Shown here piece after piece: positions 1-9,200 of a stretch of 16,185 nt of DNA. Position 1 is the first letter of the stretch, and every line of letters starts with the position of its first letter. A model generated the notes under the pieces. It was not told the origin of the DNA and made no database searches. It saw only the letters and a list, made by a program, of their open reading frames with translations. The stretch covers positions 1 to 16,185 of the forward strand of contig CAJFOL010000021.1 in NCBI GenBank assembly GCA_904397185.1. Direction: 5' to 3'. The position numbers were made by a program, and so were the translations under genes. The stretch comes from an uncultured Clostridia bacterium (GTDB lineage: Bacteria > Bacillota > Clostridia > Christensenellales > UBA1242).

Positions 1-221
1 TCTTTTTTCTTTTTATCAATTTTAGCACAAATAAGCAAAAAGAGCAAGTATAAAACTGCGGTAATGCATATGATTATAAATCCGCAGAGGACAGGGCTCA
101 TACTTGTATATCTAAAAAACAAAAAACAAATGAATACGTCAAGAAGAAAGACTATTGCTAAGAATATGCCTAGTCGTTTATAGGTCTTCCTTAAGTCTCT
201 TCGCTCTTTCGGCATTAGCAT
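1..221 (-). CDS. Small two-helix membrane protein, partial (3' end beyond window)
   Basis: I do not recognise this protein. The frame opens with ATG at 219-221 (Met-Leu-Met-Pro) and stays open for 73 codons to the window edge with no stop. A Shine-Dalgarno-like AAAGGGG (230-236) lies 8 nt upstream of the first ATG and favours it over the second one at 213-215. The N-terminus is strongly basic (KERRDLRKTYKR, residues 5-16). Two hydrophobic segments follow at about residues 17-36 and 44-66, then a lysine-rich segment (IDKKKK). Charge distribution predicts both ends in the cytoplasm with a very short outside loop. Asp28 lies inside the first helix. The gene starts 66 nt after the typA stop on the same strand with no terminator visible between them, so it may be co-transcribed with typA. 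The function is unknown and the full length cannot be judged. Confidence 0.7.
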   Translation of the reverse strand, partial: MLMPKERRDLRKTYKRLGIFLAIVFLLDVFICFLFFRYTSMSPVLCGFIIICITAVLYLLFLLICAKIDKKKK

Positions 222-287
222 GGCTTTGTCCCCTTTGTAATATAATAGCATACTTTAAAGTAAATTTAAACACCTTTTTTTAAATTT

Positions 288-2117
288 TTAAATTTCTCCA
301 CGTAAAATCTTTCCTCGTTCTCTCATTCTCATATTGTGGTCAAGGATGATTTTTCTTATTCGGAAACTCTTTGGTGTGACTTCCAAAATCTCATCGTCAC
401 CCAAAAACTCAATAGCATCTTCAAGACTCATCTTCCTTGGCGGAGTAAGTCTTAGTGCATCATCAGAACCAGAGGCACGACAGTTTGAAAGGTGCTTTTT
501 CTTGCACACATTCACCACTATATCATCGCCCTTTGGATTTTGACCCACTACCATACCTGCATAGACAGGAGTCCCTGGTCCTATAAACAGGTCGCCTCTC
601 TCCTGAGCATTATATAGTCCATAAACTATAGCCTCACCTGTCTCATGAGCAATCAGCGAGCCATATTCCTTTCGTTTTATCTCCCCTTTCCATGGTTCAT
701 AGTCATAGAATATTGAGTTGATAACACCTTCACCTCTAGTATCTGTCAAAAGTTCACTCTTAAAGCCGAACAGTCCTCTTGATGGTATAAGAAATTCCAT
801 CTTCATACGACTGCCATGAGGTGTCATCTGTACAAGTTCACCCTTTCTAACACCCATCTTTTGCATAACCACACCAGTGCAATCATCTGGTACGTCAAGA
901 TAAAGTCTATCAATAGGCTCGCATTTCACTCCGTTTATCTCTTTAATCAAAACCTTAGGCATTGACACTTGAAATTCATAGCCGTCACGTCTCATGTTTT
1001 CAATCAAGATTGACAGATGCATCTCACCTCTTCCGCAGACTTTAAACTGCTCAGCGGTTTCACCATCGCTTACTCTTAAAGATAAATCTTTGACTGCTTC
1101 CTTATACAATCTATCACGTAGGTGTCTGCTTGTGACGTACTTACCTTCTTTACCTGCAAATGGACTGTCATTTACCATAAATGTCATTTCAACACTTGGC
1201 TCGGCAATCTTAACAAATTCAATAGGCTCAACCACTTCGCTATCACAAATAGTATCGCCTATGCCTACGTCTGTAAGACCTGCCACACATACAATCTCTC
1301 CGACCGTTGCACATTCAACAGGAGTTTTCTTCAAACCTTCAAAAACAAATAGGCTGACTATCTTTGACTTTATTTTTTTATCTTCATGGTAATTGCAAAG
1401 GGTTACACTTTGTCCTACACTCATAGTCCCACGGCTAATCTTTCCAACAGCAAGTTTGCCCACATAATCATTATGCTCGGCAGATGAAACAAGCATTTGA
1501 CATGGACCATTTTCATCTCCTTGAGGAGCAGGGATATATGAAAGAATTTTCTCAAAAAGCGGAGTCATATCAGTGCCTTGGACGTCTTTATCATCGCTTG
1601 CGACACCTAGTCTTGCTGATGCAAAAATGAATGGAGAATTAAGTTGTTCTTCATTGGCATCAAGTTCCAAGAATAACTCAAGTACTTCATCTATAACTTC
1701 ACTGATTCTAGAATCTGGTCTATCAATTTTGTTTATGACCACAATGACCTTAAGTTTAAGTGCAAGTGCCTTTTCAAGGACAAATCTAGTCTGTGGCATA
1801 GGTCCTTCGTATGCATCTACTACGAGAAGTACCCCGTCTACCATTTTAAGCACACGTTCCACCTCTCCTCCAAAGTCAGCATGACCTGGGGTATCAATAA
1901 TGTTAATCTTAACATCCTTATACATACATGAGCAGTTTTTTGATAGAATTGTTATACCACGTTCTCTTTCAAGGGCATTTGAGTCCATAACTCTATCTTC
2001 AACCTGCTGATTTTCTCTAAATACTGAGCCTTGTTTTAAAAGTTCATTTACAAGGGATGTCTTCCCATGGTCTACATGGGCAATAATTGCAATATTTCTA
2101 ATTTTCTCATTTATCAT
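288..2117 (-). CDS. typA: Ribosome-associated translational GTPase TypA/BipA
   Basis: This is a translation-factor GTPase of the EF-G/LepA superfamily. In studied bacteria it binds the 70S ribosome and affects 50S assembly, cold growth and stress responses. The protein has 609 residues, close to the usual length (about 607-613). All GTPase motifs are intact: AHVDHGKT (13-20), switch I RERGITI (51-57), DTPGH (75-79), NKID (129-132) and the SA of G5 (167-168). A beta-barrel domain II follows at about 205-300, then the EF-G-like domain III, the characteristic GRGEMHLSILIENMRRDGYE stretch of domain V, and the family-specific C-terminal domain to the TAA stop. The ATG at 2115-2117 has an AAGAAGG Shine-Dalgarno (2127-2133). 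Its own promoter lies at 2144-2172, and a terminator separates it from the upstream lipoprotein gene. I see no truncation, frameshift or missing residue, so it looks functional and chromosomal. Confidence 0.98.
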   Translation of the reverse strand: MINEKIRNIAIIAHVDHGKTSLVNELLKQGSVFRENQQVEDRVMDSNALERERGITILSKNCSCMYKDVKINIIDTPGHADFGGEVERVLKMVDGVLLVVDAYEGPMPQTRFVLEKALALKLKVIVVINKIDRPDSRISEVIDEVLELFLELDANEEQLNSPFIFASARLGVASDDKDVQGTDMTPLFEKILSYIPAPQGDENGPCQMLVSSAEHNDYVGKLAVGKISRGTMSVGQSVTLCNYHEDKKIKSKIVSLFVFEGLKKTPVECATVGEIVCVAGLTDVGIGDTICDSEVVEPIEFVKIAEPSVEMTFMVNDSPFAGKEGKYVTSRHLRDRLYKEAVKDLSLRVSDGETAEQFKVCGRGEMHLSILIENMRRDGYEFQVSMPKVLIKEINGVKCEPIDRLYLDVPDDCTGVVMQKMGVRKGELVQMTPHGSRMKMEFLIPSRGLFGFKSELLTDTRGEGVINSIFYDYEPWKGEIKRKEYGSLIAHETGEAIVYGLYNAQERGDLFIGPGTPVYAGMVVGQNPKGDDIVVNVCKKKHLSNCRASGSDDALRLTPPRKMSLEDAIEFLGDDEILEVTPKSFRIRKIILDHNMRMRERGKILRGEI

Positions 2118-2143
2118 ATTCGTTTACCTTCTTTAACCATATA

Positions 2144-2172
2144 ATGTTAGCACAAATTGAAACAAATTTCAA
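2144..2172 (-). promoter_or_regulatory. Sigma-A-type promoter of typA with extended -10
   Basis: Reading the minus strand, TTGAAA (2167-2172) is followed after 17 nt by TAACAT (2144-2149), with TG one base upstream of the -10 (TGC-TAACAT). The expected start of transcription is near 2137, leaving a leader of about 20 nt that contains the AAGAAGG ribosome binding site. A 6-bp inverted repeat, TTGAAA-TTTG-TTTCAA (2157-2172), overlaps the -35 hexamer. It could be an operator but may be chance in AT-rich DNA. Confidence 0.7.
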
Positions 2173-2213
2173 CTGCCTAATACAACTTTTTTACTCTTGC
2201 CACCATGCAAATT

Positions 2214-2242
2214 AAAAAAAGTTTGGAAATAACCAAACTTTT
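2214..2242 (-). terminator. Rho-independent terminator after the 305-residue lipoprotein gene
   Basis: On the minus strand, a perfect 10-bp stem (2233-2242 pairing with 2217-2226, core AAGTTTGG/CCAAACTT) with a 6-nt loop TTATTT runs straight into seven T (2214-2220). The stem begins inside the TAA stop codon of the upstream gene. It should end the giant-lipoprotein transcription unit and insulate typA. Confidence 0.9.
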
Positions 2243-3158
2243 ACTTATCTTTTATCTTTTTTTTCGTCTTTCTATTCTTAAAAGACTCTTTAATCTTCTT
2301 ATAATCTAGTATAACATATAATATAATACCTAATATTGTTGTAAAAATTAGAGCAGAAAGATACCACGATCCACTGTGAATATTATACGAGGATATCTTT
2401 ATCTTATTGTCAGCAGTTAGGTCTTGACTTTCTACCGCCCACACATGATGGCTATGTCCTAGCGAGTCGGTATACTTAAAATCTGCATCTGAGTGTAGCC
2501 TACTATAATAGGTTGAATAGTTGTAAATAAGTGTTGGATTATAGTTTTGAGTCATTTCGTTTTCAAAAGATAGTCCTGAAAGTGCCTGCAGATATCTCTG
2601 TCTGTATCTTTCTCCAACATAGATTGACTGCCCCTCGCCTAGATTGATTTTTGCTGAAAATGGGAAAGAGCCTTGCGAAATATTTTCACTGTAAAAAATA
2701 TTGTCATTGCCATTTTGCGATGAATCTTGCGAAGAACCTGTTGTGTTATGATAGTAATTCCATGCACCAATAGAGGTAAAAATCATATCAAAGCCAACAC
2801 TGTCAGTGTTTGAGTTGTAAGTGACATTGGTGAAAAGAAGTCCTTTATTTAAACTATACTCTTCATTCGGGTTTGCAATATATACTAAAGTGAAATTCAT
2901 AAGAAATTCATTCCTTATTTGTTTCACCTGCTCCTGCAAATTTAATATAAATTGATTTTTCTCTGTCTCCTCTATTCCCATCTCATTCAAGCGGTCGCCA
3001 TTTAGCGAAAAATCTATTGACTGAACTACCTGCCCATTTGAAGATATATCCAAACTTAGCATAATATAGTCATCTACGTCGTCAGTCTGCGATGAACTGC
3101 AACCAGTAAAAAAAGATAAAGAGAATATCATTATCATGATTAGAAATATTTTTCTCAT
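2241..3158 (-). CDS. Lipoprotein with C-terminal transmembrane helix, unknown family
   Basis: I do not recognise the family. The 305-residue product starts with a lipoprotein signal peptide (MRKIF plus a hydrophobic core) and a lipobox FTGC, with Cys20 as the predicted lipidated residue. Ser- and Asp-rich residues follow directly. The ectodomain (about 21-264) is polar and aromatic, with a His-rich GHSHHVW segment near residue 235-245. A second hydrophobic segment (about 265-284, WYLSALIFTTILGIILYVIL) precedes a very basic tail with many Lys/Arg. That is the pattern of a stop-transfer helix with a cytoplasmic tail, so the mature protein would be held by both a lipid and a helix. The gene starts 42 nt after the giant lipoprotein stop with no terminator between them, and ends in a strong terminator, so it is probably the distal gene of that unit. 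The only SD-like sequence, AAAGAG (3173-3178), is unusually far (14 nt) from the ATG. Confidence 0.85.
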   Translation of the reverse strand: MRKIFLIMIMIFSLSFFTGCSSSQTDDVDDYIMLSLDISSNGQVVQSIDFSLNGDRLNEMGIEETEKNQFILNLQEQVKQIRNEFLMNFTLVYIANPNEEYSLNKGLLFTNVTYNSNTDSVGFDMIFTSIGAWNYYHNTTGSSQDSSQNGNDNIFYSENISQGSFPFSAKINLGEGQSIYVGERYRQRYLQALSGLSFENEMTQNYNPTLIYNYSTYYSRLHSDADFKYTDSLGHSHHVWAVESQDLTADNKIKISSYNIHSGSWYLSALIFTTILGIILYVILDYKKIKESFKNRKTKKKIKDK

Positions 3159-3200
3159 AGATATATAATATTCTCTTTATTTTAATTTTAAAACACCTTT

Positions 3201-6200
3201 TTACTGAATTGATGCAGTATACTGACCATTATCATAGGTTATTACAAAGTATCTTCCGTCACCTATTTCTATGTTAACCGCCGATAGTTCTACAGTGCTA
3301 AGTGAAGAGTCGGTGCCAGAGTTTACAAAGCAGTAGTTTTCGCCGTAGTCCACTGGAGATGACTGGCATATCCTTGCAATTGCATAACCTTTTGTGTCAG
3401 CAAGGTAATTTATCTGTCCGCTGTAAAGGGTGTAGACTATACCTGCATTATTATTTGATGCCATTTGTGATGCTTCAAAACTGCCGTTATTGAAAGCATA
3501 ACTTATCTCACCGCCATAACTATAAAGTGCCACTCCTGTGAAGTAAACTGCACAAGAAACTGACGAAGTTTGGGTGAAGTTACCATTGTTGCCCACCATT
3601 GAAAGTTGTGAGTAGTTGTTGATAACGACACCGCTAATGTAAACATTTACACTCTGTTGTCTAACATTAATATTTACATCACCATTGTTAAACGAGTTTA
3701 CAATGCTTCCTCTATTTCCGCTAGAACTTGTGTTGAACACGGCTATTGCACCATATCCAAAGTTAATGTTGAGTTGTGATTGCATATTGTAGGATAGGTC
3801 GGCATTATTATTCGAGTTTGATATTGAGCCATAGTTTATACCTACAATGCCACCCATAAACACGTTGTTTATTGTTCCATCACCACGTAGTCTTGTAACT
3901 TGAATGCTTGAAATAGTTATGTTGTCAAGCGAACCATAATTTCGAAGAGCAAGTGGGCTTAAAATCACATTGCTACCACTAAGTGCGCTCGTATCAACCA
4001 CAAAGTTGATTTCAAGGTCACTTATACGTGCGGTCCTATCAATCTGCTCAAAGAGTGAGAAGTAACTTGTGAAGTCTATTGAATTTAATCCTGTAATTGA
4101 ATCGCGATAGGTATCCATTTCGTATAGTCTATCTGCCGTGATGGTCAAACTATAATTATTGCCGTCTAGGATGCCATAGAATGTACCCATTGTGTGAAGT
4201 CCGCTACTTATCAGCATATCATTATCAATAACCAAATCTCTAGTCAATACAAAATAGAATTGTTCGTCTTGGTTGTTACGTTTTGCAATGTTGTAGAAAT
4301 CATCTTCGGATGAAATTCTATACGGATTTTCTTGACTGCCATCCCCGCCTGAGAATAGGTCAAAATTGATACCGCCCTGGCTGTAGTAGATGGCTTGACT
4401 GAATAGGTAGAGTTCTATCACACCATCGTAACGTTCTTGGCTTGTATGTCTTGCTCTGACAGAAAAACTTGTGATATTCCCGCTCTGTCTTGGCATATAA
4501 TAATTGTTTACGGTCTGCGACTCATATCTATCAGTGTCAGTTTCTATGTTGATATAATACTCATAATCACTCACACTTGCACCATTTGTCCAATTCCAAA
4601 CAAATCTAAACAAATCAGTATCCCATGTTATTGCAATAAGATTTTGCCCATCTTCGACAGCGACAGTATTTTTAACTTCAAATCGCAGTGTGTCGCTGTA
4701 AAGAATCTTCAATCTGTTTGTTGCACTTGTGCCTTGGTTATCTCGTGCCTGAACATTCACAGACAGCATATTGTTTGTAATTGTAAACATCTTCGATGCA
4801 CTTTCCTGCGTCATTATCATCTGGCTTGTAGATGTGGTTGTTGTGTAATCAATAACTATTTGATAATTTGACGAACTGCCTGCAATAGTGACATATCTAA
4901 AGTAATTTGTAAAGTCAAGTACTGTTTGGTCGCCAACAAGTACAATTTCAAAATAACTATCATTGAAATCACTTAATTTGTAGACATTGTCTATAATAAG
5001 TGCTTTTGATAACAATCCATTTCCATTATACATCTGAACACTGATGCTAAGTTGACTTATTCCTTGCAACTGTCCTTCGTCTGGAGTGAAGACTACTCGC
5101 ACATATCCAGTTGTATCACTAGACGTGCCTAGCGAATATGTGAACGAACCAGTCAATGTCTTGGTTATAGTCTGTCCGCCCTGGGTATAAATCGCCTGAA
5201 TAATTGTCCTTGAAGTTGTATCTTGAGAATTTATGTCAGTAATCGCTTGGTCATTGCCGTAATTTGCTGTGGTGATGAAGTAAACTATGCTACCATTATT
5301 TACACCATTGTTGTTTACATTATCATTTGGAGCAAGAATTGGCATTGATGTCCTTGTAAGAGGTTGGTCTGCCGAGCCTAATGTTTGTTTGCATCCTCGA
5401 AGAACCTGCAAGTTTTGTCCTGAATAGTAGACACTGTCAACAATCAGATACTTTTCATTTTCAATAGTTGTTATGCACCTTGGGTCATCATCTGCAAACG
5501 TTCCTGCAATTGGTGTAACCTCAATTGTATAGTAATCATAATCTTGACTGATATATTCTGCACTTAAACTTGAATTTGTCGTGTAGTAGGTATCTTGCGT
5601 GACATAATCATAAGTTGTATCATATGCACTTTCGCCGACAACCATATTGTAATATAGCACATCGACTTGATATAGCAAATCACCATTTTCTATACTTGGA
5701 AGACTTGCCGAAGGCTTCCAAATAATGTTTCCTTGTTCTACATATGGAGCCTCATCTAAAATGTCAAGCATTCTAGCATTTACGAGTGATGACGAAGTTG
5801 AAGTCTGTGATGGAATCACGGATGAGAACAACATTATTGATGGAACAGTCACTCCCTCACTATTCATAGCCATAAATGTCCAAACATAGTCCGCTCCGTG
5901 ACTTGACGAAGACCCCTGTGATGCGACAATTGTTCCACTATTACCTAAAAGATAAGCATAGAAAGCGGATGCATTCAGTTCTGAAGGATAAATCACCTGT
6001 CCTAACGAGTCAAGTGCTCCGACTGTATAGGTGATATAATTTCGTCCATCACGGGTGATTGTGCTTGAATAGTAATATCCTTCTCCATTTCTTAAAGTTA
6101 CATCATTTGCCAGCATAAAATGTAGTGATTGGTCTTGAGTGTAATTGAAGTCATCAAGGTTGTAACTAACATGAAGATTGTTATTTTGTGTTGTAAGCAC

Positions 6201-9200
6201 TGGCGAACTTAATTTATAGACATTTTCTATCTCATAAGTCTTGCTTTCCACATTCATTGTATTATACGAAATTGAACCATTTAGTGAGAGTATTATGTAT
6301 TGATACTCACCTTCTCGCGGAAGGTCAATGTTTGCAATACCATTGTTAATTTGAATGACAGTTGACTCAATTTCTGACCCACGTGCACGATATCTCATAA
6401 GTATGGAATTTGTGCTTGTAAGGTTTGTAGTTATTGTCATACGTCCATTTTCAAATGTCACACTATCTGTAGGCAGGTCTAGGTACCTCACATAGAAGAT
6501 TGCACTCTTTCCATTTGGTACATAACCATTATCTGAAGAGGCTGACACAACGTCTACTCTTATAAGAGTGTTGATATCAATAGTATCACCGCCTAGTGCA
6601 TCATATTGTTCTCGCAAAAGAGTCATATTGACTTTAAAGCCTGCCTGAGCGGTGTCGCCAAGCGAAGTTATAACACCATCGAGATACTGCCCGCCAAAGT
6701 CTATCAGCCAGCCTGAGCCTTCATGGTAGACAATATTGAAACAAATACCACTATCATAAGTAACACCACCTGTTCCATTATAATTTGACCTTAAAATCAT
6801 TCTGTAATTTGTAACATATTGGTATGAATAGTTTGTCGCCTGCGAACCATCAAAGGATGTGGCAACATAAGTCATAGAATTTCCAAAAGTTGCAGTATAG
6901 TAAGTCTCATTGCCCACGGTCTCACTATTCAATGTAACTGATGGAGCACCTGTCAAATAGATAGTTGTTGCCTGTGACGGCTCTGAACTTATGTATCTTC
7001 CGCTTCCACCTGCATGAATCAAAGATACGGCATAATTGCCAGCAGGTATTTCTCTTCCAAAGTCATCAAATAGTATCGCTATACTTGACAGACCATAGTA
7101 GTCTGCATAATTTATAGTATCCACCATCTCAATAAAGTTTATCGCATTTGATGCAGTTGCATCTTCTAGTGTGTTGGCATAAGCCTCTAAAAGTTCGAAA
7201 TATGAGGCACTTCTTGATGCTAAAATATCAAGATTATTGTTCTCTATTACAACATCTGGGAAAAGTAAATAGCCTGGTACTGTCATAGTATAATAGTTGC
7301 TTGTTTCAGCACCGCTAGAATCTAACTGGGTAAACTTTAAAGTCATAGACTGTGATACAAGGTCTGACATATTGAAATAGAAAGGTGATGAATAACTTGT
7401 CCTGCTAAGTATGTTAAATAGTGCATCTTCATGCTCGGTGGATGCGAAGTAGTTTGTTATATCTTGCATAAATTGTGTTGACATGAAAGCATCTTCGTCA
7501 AAGACTATGACACCATCGACAACTTCTATTGGCAATGGTTGAGTAAATTTTAATGTTTGCACTTGATTTTGACTTTCACTTGAAGCCAAAACATTACTGT
7601 AACTAGAAATGGCAGTAACTGTAATGTAGTAGACCTTACCTGGAGTCAAATCTACAGTTCTTAAGTCAAGTGCTGATGAAAAACTTAAAATTCTAAAAGA
7701 CTCATCCCCTTCAGCCGACCTGAAGTTGACATAGTATGCACTTGCGGTGTATCCACTAACTCCAGAGAGTAATTCATTCGCATTCCACCGCCATGTGAGA
7801 TTGTTGCCTACTATTCTAACATAGTCTGTACCTGCATCGTCATCTTCAACTCTGTTGAGTTTAAGAACGGTCGTAGCATGGGCATTGTATATATTTACAA
7901 CTTCTCCTCTGCCAATTCTCACAATTTCAAGTCCAAATTGTCCGAAATCATAATCTGCCAAAAGTTCGTTTAAATCAACCGCGTAGCACTCATTATAGGT
8001 CACACCGCTGAGTGCTGAATCCATTGTTTTAGTGAAGTATCTCTCGCCCGTATTATCATCAACACACCAATACCCTTTAAGTAGTGAGGCATCATTTAAA
8101 TAATAGGTCCCGCTAGACACTCCGCCTGTAAGATCGTAGTTGATAACAAGCATTGTTATTCCAACCGTGTCATCATCTTCAAGAGCATCAAGTACCAAAT
8201 AATCTTGTGCATAATTTTGCCGTAGAAGAGTTGGTAATGTTTCCTCTATTGTATAGTCAAAAGTAAATGAATGGTAATCTGACCTTACATAGCCATCTTG
8301 GCTTACAGTTATTTCAAAGGTATGCCTACCCTCTTCAAATGGTGTGATATTGCCAATTTGTGCAATAATGCTTGGAATATAAAGTCTATATAAATTTGGT
8401 GAGTCTGTAGTCACTGGAGATACATTTATTGTAATGCTTCCACCAGTAATGGCTGTCTTTGCAGTAAATACAAGATTTTCAAAATCATCTGCATACAAGG
8501 TAAGATTTATAAAGCCATAGTTGTCTATCTCTGAAGTTTCAATACCTTGAAGTTTTGTCCCTGTGATGAGATATGGTGTGCTTGATGGCATAACAGCATT
8601 GTTTTGGTCAAATGAGAGTAGTGCTATTGTATAATATCCATACACGTCTTGAAGTAGCCCTTCAATCATAAGGTCTATTGTTTTTGCAAAGCCACTAAAG
8701 GTGTATTCTCTTTCAACCACTCTCTCTGCAATGCTAAGTTGCATAACGAATGCACTATTTGCATCATCAATAGTCAAAAGTCCATCTTGGCTAACTGTGG
8801 CACTTTCAACTTGTGAAAGTCTATCAATTTCAAAAGAATTTGATTGACTTGTTATCTTATCTTGACATACCACGATGATTGTAATAGTCGTCCTACCTTG
8901 CTTAAGAAGTGGATTTCTAAGTGTTAAAGTATAATTCTCTCCGTCACTTGACAGTGAGTAATTCTCGTGGTTAGAGCCATTTGTTAAATTAAGTTCAACT
9001 TCGCTCTCATCCTCGCTTGTAATAATAGCATTGAAATAAACCTCTCCCGTGTCTGCCCATAGGTCCTGCCAAGTAACAGTCACATAGGCATTTTGTTTTT
9101 GTGCCATAAGGTTTGACTGCGACATATCGTCAATTATTTGATAAGAAAAACTTTCAATAGCATTCAATTTTTCGGTTACAATTTCCTCACTATCTTTGCT

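Noticed and set aside
242..270. Promoter TTTAAA-17-TATTAT with TG element upstream of the small membrane protein gene
   Set aside because: The -10 match is good, but the expected transcript start (about 235) would fall inside the AAAGGGG ribosome binding site, leaving no usable leader. Read-through from typA explains expression more simply.
994..1392. Plus-strand open frame opposite typA
   Set aside because: It is antisense to a fully conserved GTPase, has no ribosome binding site and has a composition expected from the reverse complement.
3201..3230. Search for a C-terminal LPXTG or membrane anchor in the giant protein
   Set aside because: The last residues (NGQYTASIQ) are polar, with no sorting motif, hydrophobic helix or basic tail.
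4437..4871. Plus-strand Cys-rich 144-codon open frame inside the giant gene
   Set aside because: It is the complement of Ser/Thr/Tyr-rich coding sequence, which readily yields such Cys/Ile-rich frames. No promoter or ribosome binding site was seen.
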